From Atherix ibis (lineage: Eukaryota > Arthropoda > Insecta > Diptera > Athericidae): 64,000 bases of DNA. The stretch covers positions 96,603,696-96,667,695 of the forward strand of contig OY282606.1 of NCBI GenBank assembly GCA_958298945.1. Reading direction: 5' to 3'. The notes under the pieces were generated by a model. It saw only the letters and a program-made list of their open reading frames with translations. It ran no database searches and was not told where the DNA came from. The position numbers and the translations under genes were made by a program. This document shows positions 1 through 12,122 of the stretch, one piece after another (position 1 is the stretch's first letter; every line of letters starts with the position of its first letter).

Positions 1-165
1 TTAATAAAACTGATCGATTGTAAATTTGAGGGAGTAATTAGAAATTGTGAAATTTTATATGGAGCTTATTATATTATTTAAAAAATTTTAGGGTCCTTTT
101 CCTTTTTACAAATAAATTCCTGATTAAGTGGCATTCGTTTAAGGCATAAGATATACATGGTCTAA
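1..165 (-). repeat. Non-LTR retrotransposon 3' tail fragment, cut by the window edge
   Basis: This stretch resembles 32860-33050: both carry the order AGAGTAATTAGA / ATTGTATGGAG-like, AAATAAATTC, AAGTGGCATTC (or AGTGACATTC), TTAGG(C/A)ATA(A/T)GATA. The 32790 copy is tied by homology to the tail after the RNase H remnant at 31160-32171, so both are read as 3' tails of the same retroelement family. The assignment rests on by-eye alignment. Confidence 0.5.
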
Positions 166-240
166 AAATTAGAACTTTTTTTTAAATTTTGAATGATACA
201 CACATTTTGTATGCAATTTCCGTCATTTTTAATTGAAATA

Positions 241-840
241 TGTTGCAGCGTAATAAAAAGCAATACCGGGCAAATGTCTACCACGACTACGTTTGTAGAC
301 ATCGATCCTTTCGATCACATTTTTCCATAATTGTGGCTCTATTTCAAAGATGACACGGTTGATATTGGTTTTGAGGTCTTGAATTGATATTGGTTATTGG
401 TTTTTAGATCTAACTTTCGTATAGTCCCAAAAAAAGAAGTCCAACATGATCTTGATGGTCAATTGATATCAACTCTTCGCGAAAATATACATCCATTAAA
501 CTAGGTTTTCAATAAATCGATTTTTTCTTGGGCATTCTGACACGTAGCGCTGTCCTGTTGAAAGTCGTAAAAAATTGGTTACCATGTCTTTGTGGCGTAT
601 TCTATTGACAATAAACTGTACCAACAGCCTCACTTTTGAAAAAATACGAACCACTGATGCCTCCGCTCTGGCACAATATAGTGACACGTGATGAATGTGT
701 AATTGTTGTTTCATAACTGCTCTTGGATTTTCAGAAGCCCAAATGCGACAACTTTGCCTGTTAACATAGCCGTCTACGTGAAAATCAGCTTTGTACGAGA
801 AAATGATTTTTTCTGAAGAACCAGCTTTCACAAATCATGT
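241..840 (-). pseudogene. Tc1/mariner-type transposase relic
   Basis: Read on the minus strand, 831-496 keeps a clear transposase block: KIIFSYKADFHVDGYVNRQSCRIWASENP, matching the FSDEAHFxLNGYVNKQNCRIWxEENP block with the first catalytic Asp changed to Tyr. After a frameshift the second block reads YDFQQDSATCQNAQEKIDLL, which keeps the second catalytic Asp. A third frame gives a degraded PPRSCDLTPLDFFLWG block near 440. Family length is about 340 residues; only the central and C-terminal parts remain. The relic stops at about 835, exactly where a 21-base inverted repeat begins. Confidence 0.8.
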
Positions 841-2420
841 TTAAGATATCCTATTTTAGAACCAGGATTTGAATCATTTTATTATGATTTTCGAGCGAAA
901 TTGAACGCATTATAACAAATGGTAAACCTTCTACTGTGAACACATCAAAATAACTGTAAGTATACGAGTAGTCAATTTAGACCCTATTGAAAATTGGTAG
1001 ACCCTATAGTTCGTTGCACATTACAGGAATGGCGTTAAGGACGAGATTGATTTCCGAAGAGTATTTCTAGAAGATCCAAATCTAGAAAAGTTTCCTTGTC
1101 CATAATTTTGATCTTTTTGTAGTGTGGTTTTACGATGTTTGACCAATACGTTGAAAGAAACCTTCTGCAGTCAATTTGTCTCTTTTTTGAAATTTTACAT
1201 ATATCTACAACTACATGATAGTAACAAGTAGATTTAAATAATAATATTGTTAGAAGTTAGTGACTTTTAAACATCCATTAAAGTTTCTTCTGTTCGCGTA
1301 TACACTTGCGAACATAAGTTAAAAGTAAGAGCAAGTGACGTTTAAGTCATTGACAGGTGTTTGTAAAGAAGGAAGTAAAGAAAAGCTCTCGGAAAAGGGA
1401 ATTCGCATGATTGTAAATACGAGAATGAAAGTTTTTATAACGAGACACATCCACATCACGAGCATAAGGGACTGTTAGATGATGATGAATAAAAGTATTG
1501 CGACAATTTTGCAAAAAAATTTTTGACTGGAGAAATGGGATTTTGAGAATTGCAGTCCGAAAGTCCATATTGGTCTCAGTAAAATAAATTTGATCAGCTC
1601 GCGCATTGCCAAGGATACCAGAATGACTGGAGCCCAACGCAATTTGGTTGTTAAGTAACCAATATCGAATGCAGTTGAGAATCGGGTCAACTTATGAGTC
1701 ACAAATAGCCTTCATTGATTTCAGTCTCAATTACCTTCTTAACTGCTCACAATATGCCATGAAAAGAGGAATTTCTATTCTATTTGGTAAGATTACACAT
1801 TTGATTTTGTGATCTTCATAGCCAACAAGCTGGACGACAGCAAAGAATTTTGTGACTTTGGAATCACAGATACATCTGTGTTTACCATTTTGCATCTACT
1901 TGCTATCGTAGACACCCTTAAACTTGTTTCTAACAACGGTTTCCAGTTAAAAAGTGTTAAATAATTGGAACGAAAATTTATGGCACACATTGTCATACGC
2001 CAGAAATTTCGTATTAGCGTAGTAGAATGAGAAGTGCATTCAAATATGAGTCGATGAGCGAACAACTCACAAATGTCTTATTAATGTAATTCTATACACA
2101 CAAAAAAATAAAAAATAAAGTTCAAAATACCAACCAGTGACAAATTACATGAATTTCTTAATTTTTCAACAAGAACGCACTTACCACAGTTTAGTCGATT
2201 GATTACAGTGGTTCGACAACTGTAATACCATTTCGATAGTCATTTATGTACAATAGTTCTGATTTAAATTGGTTTTGTACTAATGACCCTTAAATTTAAC
2301 ATAAATACAGAACTATTTCTTACTCGTAGTAAGAAAATATTTTAATTGCTTGTAATTACAAAACAATCAGAAAATAATAATAAATTTTCTATATAATCTA
2401 AATAGGATATCTTAAACATG
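836..2420. repeat. 1.58-kb segment bounded by a perfect 21-base inverted repeat
   Basis: Bases 836-856 (CATGTTTAAGATATCC...) are the exact reverse complement of 2400-2420. The left arm abuts the transposase relic at 241-840. Inside lies a weak RNase H-like fragment (1347-1702). No matching target duplication of obvious length flanks the arms. It may be a non-autonomous DNA transposon with short inverted ends, or a leftover of an inversion or duplication. Confidence 0.45.
1347..1702 (-). pseudogene. Possible RNase H-like retrotransposon fragment
   Basis: On the minus strand one frame reads QIALGSSHSGILGNARADQIYFTET, close to the WVPGHSGIxGNExADxLA block that ends the RNase H domain of non-LTR retrotransposons. 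His, Gly-Asn and Ala-Asp are at the expected spacing. Upstream the match moves to another frame (ILNCIRYWLLNN), implying a frameshift. The rest is not convincing, so this is a short decayed piece at best. Confidence 0.4.
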
Positions 2421-3324
2421 TTCATTTGCTATTAAAAAAATCATTGCTAATAAGAATAAAACCACACAAAAATGGGTAGTAAGGCAATGTTGTTATTTTA
2501 AACATGGAATAAAAGCCAGAAATCACATCTACTAGAATACATGCCAATAAATTATTATTCAAAAATGCACCCACTTTAATAACAATTTATGATCTTATGC
2601 TTTGCCTTTAAGAGAACTTTTAATTCACTTCACACATGACAATATGGCCTTAGATTAAGTAAGTTTTTTTCAAGAGTGTGTGAGTTATTTTCTAGCCGAA
2701 GTTGTTGATTGAGAGCGCTCGAACTGGCTCTATCGAAATGTGTGCGTCGATAAATCTAAGAATTCCGCGCTGAAAACTTAAAATAAAGAAAATATTTTAA
2801 TTGAATTGCATTTTTTCCAAGCAATTTTAATTGTACACAAAAGTGTTCAGGTAGCATAAAAGTTGGTTGAAATATTTTCAGGTCTTGTGTTCACGTAATA
2901 AAAATCAAAATTCCAAAATTTTTTTTGTAATAAAATTCTCATTTTTAAGTAATGCAAAAAAAATTGCTGCCAATAAATTTTAATAAAAAATCCCACAAAA
3001 ATTGCATAAAATAAATTTGTGGCAGTGCAGTAACATCGGATTTTATCTCACTGCACGTAAACTATTAGTTTTTTCTTTGCTGGTATTAGTGATCGATTAG
3101 AGTTCAATTTATCGAAATATTGATCTCAACAGCAAGAACTGGTTGCCATTCCTTTTACTTTCATGGAATATTATCTTAACAAGTTTTTTCATATTTTTTT
3201 TTAAAATTTCCTCTTCTTTATTGCATTTTTATTTAATTTAAATTTATTATTATTTTTTTAATAAAATTATCTGATTGCAAGTTATGTGATTCGTAACAAT
3301 TATAGTTCATCATTTATTTATAAA
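2421..3324. other. AT-rich stretch without recognisable genes
   Basis: Long A and T runs dominate. I see no open frame of note, no recognised repeat family and no RNA gene. Confidence 0.6.
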
Positions 3325-4020
3325 GAGTTATCCATTTTTTAGTTTGGAAAGTAGAGCCTTGTCATTTGACAACCGTCAAACATATATGTCCTTTATGGTG
3401 AAATTTGTTGAGTGTAGGCTTTGGCGAACAACACACTAAAATTGTAAATCGTTTTCCAAAAGTGGTGATAATTTGGATGTGGGTTTTTTGAGCAAACATT
3501 TCATCAGCGTTAATCAGTAAAATTGTCTGTCTATGGGGCTCAAAAAAACCACAAATGACTGCGTAGAAACTATTGTCACCTCCAAAAGTGACTGTTTGGT
3601 GTGAATATTTGTCTAAAAGTGTCATTGGTCCTTATTTCTTTAAAAATTAAGAAGGAGAGACCGTTACTGTCTATTCTGAGCGCTATTGTCGTAGGATAAC
3701 CAACTTTCTTGGCGTAAACTTGAATATTCTAATCTGGCTCATATATGATTTCAACAAGATGGCATCAAAAGACAAACAATACGACAAATTTTTCCTTTTT
3801 TGATGATATCAATTGGCCTCCAAGATCGTGTGATTTAACTCCGTTGAAATTTTTCTTGTGTGACTACGCAAAATAACGTATTAACGCAGTATTTAACAAT
3901 TTTTTGGAGTATTTAACAATCAACATTCATTAAGTGATAGCCTAAAGAAAGCTCATTTAAAAAATTACTTCAAAAGGATCGAGTCGTCCAAAAATTCTTT
4001 TGATAATCATATGAATAATT
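3325..4020 (+). pseudogene. Tc1/mariner-type element relic with 5' inverted end
   Basis: The 5' end reads GAGTTATCCATTTTTTAGTTTGGAAAGTA at 3325-3353, the left terminal sequence of this family, followed by GTCATTTGACAACCGTCAAAC, a decayed form of the TTTGACAGCTGTCAAA palindrome seen in other copies. The + strand keeps VTVWCEYLSKSVIGPYFFKN near 3590 and GDDINWPPRSCDLTPL-like coding near 3800-3850, in different frames and with stops. The 3' end with its inverted terminus is not visible. The 87-codon minus-strand frame at 3362-3625 is a shadow. Confidence 0.8.
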
Positions 4021-5430
4021 TAGCATAATGGCAGGGCTTGTGCAATTAATTGTGTTTTATTTAACTATACTTGATGAACTACAAGTTAGATAACGCCATA
4101 TTTTTGAGGAAATATTAATAAAAGTCTGTAAAAAGTTATAATTTAATCCTTTTCATGAAAATATCTCAAAAATTTATTAAGTGGAAAAAATCCACAAAAT
4201 ATGTTTGACACAACAAAGTTTCAATCCACACAAAATTTTTTTTTATTTTTGGTTAATAAAGTGCCAAATTTACAAAGTTTTTTTTCAAAACTTCTAATCC
4301 ATGAAATTTTAATTAAAAAATTTTTTTTATAATTTTTCAGATAGTTTAAAGGATTTGGAGTTAAGAAACTAGTTATTAAGGGTGAGTACTAATATAAATA
4401 GTCCTTAAAATTTGCTGATAGCTTACATAAACTTGCCAAAATTGTTCTCTGAATTAATCTTAAATAATTCGTAATGATTTTTATTAAATATTATTGAATA
4501 TTATTAGAGTTTGTGATTTTTTAAAGGAAAACATTAATTATGAAATTTATTTTAACGTTGGTGTGAAATTATTACAAAAAATAATTGATTTGATAAAAAG
4601 AATTCAATGATAATAAAAAAAATTAAATTAATAATTCGTACGATTTTTCTTAATTAATTTCCTAATTTCGGCATTACTTGGTTTCCATTTGTAAGAGTGT
4701 AATCATCATTAAACCGTGTGTAGGTGGATTAATAGATAATTTCCAAATATTTTTTTGTTTCCAGTAAATTAAAATTTCGAATCATAAAGGCACTATTTGC
4801 TAAGCATTTTTTCCATATTTTTTTATTTTTTGAAGAGATTGACCACCATTTCAAAATTGACCCATCATTTGTGTATAAGAAGAGTTCAGCTTATTATTGC
4901 CTATAAATTACAAAAAAAAGTCATGCAACTGTTATTTGGTTCCTAATTTCCATATTTATTATTGATTTTTTTTTCAACTAATTAAAAAATTTCTCTACAC
5001 TTTGTCCATAAGTTCACTGTCATTTAAATCTAACCCGTGACTTCATTACTATTTTAAATGTAAATAAAATAATATAGATTATTTAATTAAATAAAGTCAA
5101 ATTCTAAACTAAATTTTTCCATCATTTTTTTTACCTAATTTGTAAGTTTTTTTTGAGGATTTTTGTAAATAATTTACATATAAGTTTTGTAAGTTTGAAT
5201 AAAATAGATGAAAAAAAGTAAATAAATTATTTTCTTGCTGCTTAGTGACTGTTTTTGTGGTATTCTTACAGAAAAAATATCCAAAAAAAATTATTGCACC
5301 TTTTCTTAATTTAGTAAAATTAGTGCCTACCTTAAAAAACCGTGATATCCAAAAATTGAAAGTTTTTTGTCTTTAAAATTATTGAAATTTTTGTTTTTCG
5401 TTTTATTGTAGGTTTAAAACAAATAATTTC
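4021..5430. other. AT-rich stretch without recognisable genes
   Basis: Composition is extremely AT-rich, with many poly-T tracts. I see no open frame, repeat family or RNA gene that I can support. Confidence 0.6.
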
Positions 5431-5439
5431 TTTTAGTTT

Positions 5440-5860
5440 TGTGTGTTTATTTGTACGAAGTGTGGCAGAAAAGTAATGAGAATACCTTAAAAACAGTGAG
5501 AATACCTGGGAACGCTATGAAATTTTTTTTTTACGCATAGCTTCAAGGTTAGTTCCTCTTTTACCCGGTCTGGTAAATAAGCGTTTTTGTAAAGAAAAAT
5601 GGAACACCTAAATTTGGAGCAAAGTAAAGCTTGGTGAATCCGCAAGTTTGACTGATGAAAAGTTGCAAAGGTCCTAAGGACTTCATCTTGGTATTGGACA
5701 ACATTGATGTATAAAAATTAACTGAATTTAAACGAGGGATTCTGGATTGCAAAGATGGCTTACGGAGAAAAGTATGTGTACCATGGACAGATTATTGATC
5801 ATTTAAAAAATTTTATCTCTTTAAAAACGGCTCTCTCCTTTTTATTTAAAAAAAATAACA
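5440..5860 (+). repeat. Unclassified degraded coding-like sequence
   Basis: The + strand around 5590-5800 reads as broken coding text (KNGTPKFGAK, then LDNIDV, then ILDCKDGL after stops). The start at 5453 (GTACGAAGTGTGGCAGAAAAGTAATGAGAAT) resembles a mariner-like inverted end, but no partner end is visible. It may be an old mariner or another transposon; I cannot settle which. Confidence 0.3.
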
Positions 5861-5929
5861 GATGAAATTTTTGGATCGTTGTGAGGGGAAAGGGGATGAG
5901 TTTAGACAAATTATTCTCATAATCACGAA

Positions 5930-6045
5930 GTGTATGCAAGTGTTTGAAGTTCACTAAAAGAGACTGATCTGTGGTTTCTACGGTAGAATAGTGGGAGTTT
6001 TTGTAAGATTTTGTGAAGCAAAAGTGCGAATCCTGCTTGGGAAAA
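5930..6045 (+). repeat. Retroelement tail-like fragment, homologous to 31252-31310
   Basis: About 35 bases (AAAGAGACTG, TCTGTGGTT, CTA, GTAGAATA in order) match the segment next to the retrotransposon 3' region at 31252-31310, in the same orientation. It is most likely another decayed tail of the same family. Confidence 0.45.
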
Positions 6046-8130
6046 TAACTTTTGGTTTTCCTCTAATTTTCTTTTTAATTAAATTAAATACTTTTACCTT
6101 TCGACAGTCAAATATTCAAAATTCAATAAATCGTTCAATGTTCAATAGTTAAAAAAAAAACTACAAGCCAATTACAAGTACTTTTCTGCATCAGACAATT
6201 ATTATGGCGAAAATGATCAAATAATGATCTAATCAAATACGTGGGAGACTATCAAATTGATGCTTCTTTACTCCCCCAAAATGATTGGTCGTTTAGCTTA
6301 CCAATTGTGGGTCAAATGTTGCGATAATAAGAAATTTCACGAATAATAATACTACTGAGGTGCCGAAAAGACTTTGTGAATCAACACCTTCGGTCTTACT
6401 GAGCTGAGGTGATAGTTGGTTTTTCTACCATTTTCATACTACTCACCGCTAGATTGTTAGTTGGAAATTTTAATATTTTTATTTTATTATCATTTGAGTA
6501 TAATTTTTTTATGTTGCTATTACTTTTGAAGTATTCTTCATTTAATAGAGTAACCCGATTAGTAGAGTAGTGGACTAATAGAACTTTCACACACAGTATG
6601 AATCTTGTAGAATGAACTTTGATGTGGGGCCAAAGATTTGCATCCGAAAGCATAAAATCGTCTACAAATAAATTTTAATGTGCGGCTTTTTTCATGTTTG
6701 CATTAATAAAAAAAAACTTGGTAAATTGTCCGGTTAAAGTGAATTTTTAATAATCTGCCAAATGGACAATTTGTAGACTTTTTCCAATGTTATTGTGGTT
6801 AACAGCAGGTTGTAAGAAATTTTGTGAAAATCAAATTCCATCTCGCAAGTAAAGTGATTTTGGAATTTTCTAATTTATTAAATTTTTTGTTAACTGAATG
6901 AGAGTTAAGCATGGCATACTTTTATCGGACCATTTAATATAGTACACCGTATACCGTACATTTAATGTTGTTAATTTACATTTTTCAGTTACCATTAACT
7001 ATTTTACCGGATAAAAATATGAAATGCCAGAAAATCATTAGAAGAAATTATTTTTTTATTAATGTATCTTCATGAAATTTAAATTGCATGTGCAACAACA
7101 TAAATTTGCAGTGTGAACAACTTGTTTCAATTAAAAATCTTTTTATTTCGGTTTGTTTATTTTTTAATGTTTGTGTACGTACGTAACTTCTAAGGAAGTG
7201 GACTTTTTTTTTAGATTAATTAGAGAAAATCTCAAAAGTTTTTCTAATATTTTACTCCATTTTAACAACACATCACGGTAAATTGGTGTTATAATTAAAT
7301 GCGTAAATCTATACAATTAGACGGAAGACGATGAGAGCAGGAATAATACTCGCAACATAACAGATAACATAGGAAATTTGTTCAAATTTATCGTTTTCTT
7401 TTTTTTATATGTTTTAATGAATAATTAATCCGCTTTGTGAGCTAAAAAAAAAGTATTACCCACCTTGGATTGTCTGGGGCTTTATTATCTTCCCATATCT
7501 GTTATGATTACATTATTATTTTATCACTGAAATATTTTTTGATTTATTTTCTTATTAAAATCTTACAAGAGCCAAAGTCAGATATGATTATTTAGTTTTC
7601 ATGTTGTAACTTTTAATATGGTTTGTGCGGCTTGTGCTAATTGGATTTTTTTTTAATTTTTTATATGAAAGATAAAATCTTGTAGGCTGGCATTTCTGGT
7701 TTTAGGTTTTTTAAGTCTATTTAATCACATATATGCTCATATCTAAAATAATATTTAGGAAAACTTTCTCAAAGAAAATAATTTTTCTACCACTTAAAAA
7801 AGAGGGGGGAGGGTAAGGGTTGGTAATTTATTACTATTATTGTTATAATATTTATTTCACAGCTACTACATTATTTTACACCTAATTATCTATAGTTTAC
7901 ACTCTTGTGAATGTTACAGGAAAAAGGATGTTCTACAAAATTTTCCATTATTTAAAAATCATACATTTTTCTAATATTAAAAAATTTGATGATCCTTGAA
8001 TAATGAACATTTTTGCAATGTGTTTTTTGAGGGAAAGTAACAGTTTAAATTCAAAATATAATTTTATTTAATTATATTGATTGGACCTTATCATTCTAAA
8101 TGCCGCTATTAGGATTTAAAAAATTTTTGA
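6046..8130. other. AT-rich stretch without recognisable genes
   Basis: No supported gene or repeat is visible. A G-rich run lies at about 7803-7822. The 85-codon minus frame near 6396-6653 has no recognisable motif and sits in simple AT-rich sequence. Confidence 0.55.
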
Positions 8131-8675
8131 TTTGTAATTTGGCCATTACTTGACGTATGTTTGTTGTTAAATTCCCCTTGACGTATATGTTTGTTGTTAA
8201 AAACGATATTTTTTGTAGTCTCACAAGGAAAAGTCTAAAAACGTTAAATCAGACGATCTTGGAGTCTAATTTACATCATTAAATCTTGAAATTACACATT
8301 CTGGGAATTTTTCGTGCGACAAACTCAAAATTTGACGTTTCGCGGACACAATGGCTTCGCCACAATCATTTGTGAGTCTTCGGAACCTTATATACGGCCA
8401 TTTTGCTTATTGACATATCCACCGAGTAAAAAATAAGCCTTATGTCTAAAGAAATTTTTATTAAAAAAACGCTTGTAGAAAAGTTTGTACAATTTTTATT
8501 GCCTGGAGGGGGGCGGAGGAATTGAATTGGTGTGGTTATAATTTTTATTTTAAATTTTACTATATAGAATGCTTATGGCATGCTTTAAACTAAACAAACG
8601 ATCCCTTGCGTTACACATGTAGTTGACAGCTGTCAAATGACAGAATTATCCTTTCCGAACCACAAAATGGATAAA
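8131..8675 (-). pseudogene. Tc1/mariner-type element relic, internally deleted
   Basis: Minus orientation. From high to low coordinates it shows the inverted end (CCGAACCACAAAATGGATAA at 8655-8674), the GTTGACAGCTGTCAAATGAC palindrome near 8621-8641, a decayed FSDEAHF/NKQ block near 8400-8450, then the reverse complement of the TPLDFFLWG block near 8220-8260. About 270 bases of central transposase are missing at about 8330. A tandem duplication of about 30 bases (TTGACGTAT...TTGTTGTTAAA) lies at 8149-8202. A G-run (8505-8520) is shared with the copy at 11360-12122. Confidence 0.8.
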
Positions 8676-8880
8676 ACGTTATAATTGCCTTGATCAATTT
8701 TAGTTTAAATAAAAATTCAATTTATTTCCAACACATGAATGCTGCTTAGAAACTATGTTTTTTTTATATATGTGCAGATATGTTAAAATGCTTTATTTTT
8801 TAATGAGCTGACATTTAAAAAAAAAACTAAACTTAATATTGTGAAATATTTAAAAATCTATGCAGATCCTTAAATGCAAT
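8676..8880. repeat. Shared flank outside the transposon end (pair with 12121-12320)
   Basis: Beyond the apparent end of the 8131-8675 element, similarity to the flank of the 11360-12122 element continues for about 190 bases: TCAATTTTAGTTTAAATAA..., CAACA(A)CATGA, a T-rich block, AATGAGCT, a poly-A run, and TAATATTGTGAAATATTTAAAAAT. Shared sequence outside the ends means the two copies were duplicated together or the mobile unit is longer than its inferred ends. Confidence 0.6.
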
Positions 8881-9099
8881 TAATTCTATGAAAAAGGTCA
8901 TAAAAAGTCATTAAATTATTGGTTGTATCTAAAATTGCAAATTCTATACAACTGTAAATGATAAATGTAGTTGTATGACAGCTGTAGTTTCTTAAACACA
9001 AAATAAACAATAATTGTTAGGTAAAATAAAAACAAATTTTCGCCTAAAATATAAGTTAAATAACAAAATTAAAATTCTTGCGTATAAAAACAAGTTCTA

Positions 9100-9420
9100 A
9101 TTTTAAAATTCAATTATTTTTTGTACATTCCGCAAATGTTGCCCACATTTTTGGTTGCTGTACTGTACACGATAGTATATTCGTTATTAAGAGCCACTAA
9201 ACCACTTAATAAGCTAATAAGAAACTCAGCGCTTGAAACTCTTGACAATGCGATGAAATCACTGAGAATGATTTGCACAAAAAAAATGGATTGTAATTTA
9301 GTAAGATGATCGGTCAAGTTCATGACATAACACCGCGGACGGACCGTTTCGTGAATGACATAAGGTTGCGGAGTGCGTACACGCAACATAATTGACACGC
9401 TTCATCGTTAAAATATTTTA
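9100..9420. other. Less AT-rich segment with open frames on both strands
   Basis: A 94-codon frame on the minus strand and a 62-codon frame on the plus strand overlap here. The minus frame contains a hydrophobic stretch (FLISLLSGLVALNN). Neither has a recognised motif or convincing splice sites. It may be a fragment of a decayed gene or repeat; function unknown. Confidence 0.25.
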
Positions 9421-9579
9421 TTAAACGTTCACGTGTTCATTGCTACAAAAATTGCTGAAAGGCAAAACGAACTGTACTGCTACTATTTTGGCGGATTGGC
9501 ATTTTTATTTATAACTACACCTGTTCAAAAATGTAAAATAAAAAAATTGTCCTTCTATCATTTATGCTAAGCCTTCAGA

Positions 9580-10830
9580 ATGGGAAAAGGTCAGCGTACT
9601 TACTCATCAACAATATCGAACTCGTTGATCGTGGATTTTAAAAGCGGTGTCAACGAAAGGAAGTGCGTATCCAAAATTAATGTTATTGACGTGTTTAGGT
9701 TCCGAAATGTGTGTGCTTGTCAGCAAGGTTTTTTTTTTTTTAGAAGAATTTACATTTTCGCACATGAATAAGAAAAATATTTGGCAAATTTCGATAAAAA
9801 CAAGAAGAAGAAAAAACACCTGTGAATAATGTATCTATCTGAGAAAGAGAGAGGAAGGAAGGAAGTGCCTAAATGGATTATCGTTTGGCTACGACAAATC
9901 ATCGAATCGGAATGTTATGCCATGCTGTATAAATCTGCGGCGACTATAAGATTCGAGGGAGACCAAAGCTAACTGCAATTGCAATTGGCAGTAAATATTT
10001 GAACTTTAAAGAAACTGCATTTTAATATTAAATAAATGGGCGAAAATGACATAGAACCGGTGTCCAACTGAGATGAAATTAATGGTCGGCGTACTTTTTG
10101 AACAGACCGTACTAGAGGGAAAACGCATACTGCAACGAATTTGATTCGCAATGTTCTCCTTTGCAGAAGGTATTCATAGTTATACGTTAGTTCAGACATC
10201 ACATCTCATCAACGGTAAACTATCTTCAATGTAGGCTTTTCGTTCTTCAATCCTCAAATTATGAGAACGAAAATGTGCATAGAGAATGACGGCTTTCTTA
10301 TGACAGTCATCGGAAAAATTTGTTGGAATTTCGTTACGCGTACCATGAGGAGGGATTTGCTTCCTCATCATTCGACAATCGTCTTCCTTATGGTCTAGTG
10401 GTACATTCCAATGGAACAGGTACGATCCAATAGGTGGTATAAGAAGCACAAAATGATCTAAACAATCTTTTCGGATTTTATTAGCCGGTTTGGAACCTGC
10501 CATCATGACAGCTTTATGAAACCTGCCATTATTACTGATAGCTACAAACAAGCCTCTTACACTGTAGATATAACTCGTTGTAATCTGCTAACAACTGTTC
10601 TTTTATGTGACTATTTTAAAAGTGGCAAAAATAATCGTACAAATTGACAAATTGCGTGTAATACTTCCATCATATTGCGGAAAATTATTTTCACCTGGCA
10701 AAACCATCGTAAACGCAAACAACCTATGCGCCACTTTAAGATTTGGTTGAAGTATTTGGTTTGGGGGAAGAAGGTTGTTAGACATACACATAATATCGGA
10801 AAATTTTAACTTGATAATTTTTATAAACAA
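9580..10830 (-). other. Unrecognised coding-like island
   Basis: Base composition is less AT-rich than the surroundings. On the minus strand an open run of 119 codons (10551-10192) includes GSKPANKIRKDCLDHFVLLIPPIGS and looks like real protein text, but it opens at TTG, not ATG. A further minus-strand frame upstream (10830-10603) contains LKVAHRLFAFTMVLPGENNFPQYDGS, and another follows downstream (10202-9969). This could be a decayed gene or transposon read in shifted frames. I recognise no domain and see no clear splice pair. Confidence 0.35.
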
Positions 10831-11359
10831 ATTAAATTTTCTAATAAAAACTTATTTAAAATATTTAACATCCATCGTGTAAAAATTTATCCAAAAAAGC
10901 ATGTTGTGTAATTTCCTAACAAGTTTAAAAATAATACGAAATAAGGAAATAGTGTAACAACTTTGGATGGGCGATTATAAATCCTTCTTAATATTTTCTC
11001 GTTCATCTAGTCTGTTCTATCTACTTGCAGAAATTAACTATCGATTTCGATCTTTTATAATAAGTGTAAAGATTAGCCTCAATTACGCTGTCGATAGTAA
11101 CTTTTCGAAGATGTGATAATTTGAGAAAAACTGTTTATTCCTCATGGGAATGATAAATGTGTGCATAGAATCTGGAAATTATGATTGATTTCCGCGAATT
11201 GAATGGTTTCTGTTTATCATCAAAATGAATGCGAAATTTCTGTAAATTTAATGAAAATATGCCGTCTTAGAAATGTAGGTAAACAGACTAAAATTGTTGT
11301 GTAGGTATTAAAAACTGATTTTCAATCCTGTGACTCAGCTTTGGATAGCATTGGACCGT
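10831..11359. other. Stretch without recognisable genes
   Basis: AT-rich sequence with no open frame of note and no repeat that I can assign. Confidence 0.55.
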
Positions 11360-12122
11360 ATTTTTCACGTAGTCTCGCAAGAAAAAATCAAACAGCGTCA
11401 AATCGCATGATCTTGGATGTTTATTGCTTTTGATACTACGCGTCCTGTGGTATTTTCTCCAAAAATAAAGCCAAAATTTGTTTTGTTGTGTGACTTGTGG
11501 TGCCGTATTGCTTAAACCATATTCGTTACATATTCTAATCTACAAGTACAGGCCAAAAAAAAAGCCAGTTACTATGTGGTCATAGCGTTTAGAATTGATG
11601 GTAACGATCTCTCCTTCTTAATTTTAAAACAATTACGGTAAAATGATACCTCCAGACCAAAATGCACACCAAAAAGTCAGTTTTCGCGGATACAATGGCT
11701 TCTTTACAGTTATTTGTGAGATTTTGCTTATTAATATATCCACCAAACAAGAAATGAGCCTCATAACTGAAGAAATTTGTTTTTGTTTTGATCACTAATT
11801 TTGCAGAAAATTCCTACAATTTGTAATATCCGAGGACGGGAGGGGGGTGGTGGTGTTTAATATTTTACTATCGACACTGTAAGATGGCAATCTTTAAACT
11901 AACTTTTATTTTTAAAAAATATTTATTTATTTTAGTACAATTTTAGCTTTTTTAGTTAAAATACTAAAAAATTTTGGCTTATTTATGATTACCAAAAGCT
12001 CATGTAGTGCCACTTGTATATATATTTGGCAGCTGTGAAATGATATATGTATATATATATATGTTATTTGACAGCTGTCAAATAACATTGCTGTACTTTC
12101 CAAACCACAAATTAAATAACCC
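11360..12122 (-). pseudogene. Tc1/mariner-type element relic
   Basis: Minus orientation. The inverted end lies at 12090-12122 (CTGTACTTTCCAAACCACAA) with the palindrome TTTGACAGCTGTCAAATAAC at 12067-12086. Transposase text on the minus strand near 11790-11720 reads NFFSYEAHFLFGGYINKQN, matching the FSDEAHFxxGGYVNKQN block with the first catalytic Asp replaced by Tyr. Lower coordinates carry the reverse complement of the VTVWC, YRSMI and DFFLWG regions (11390-11640). An insertion of about 140 AT-rich bases lies at 11900-12040 near the element's 5' side. A G-run at 11835-11852 is shared with the 8131 copy. Confidence 0.85.

Noticed and set aside
3362..3625. 87-codon minus-strand frame
   Set aside because: Antisense shadow of the plus-strand transposase relic at 3325-4020.
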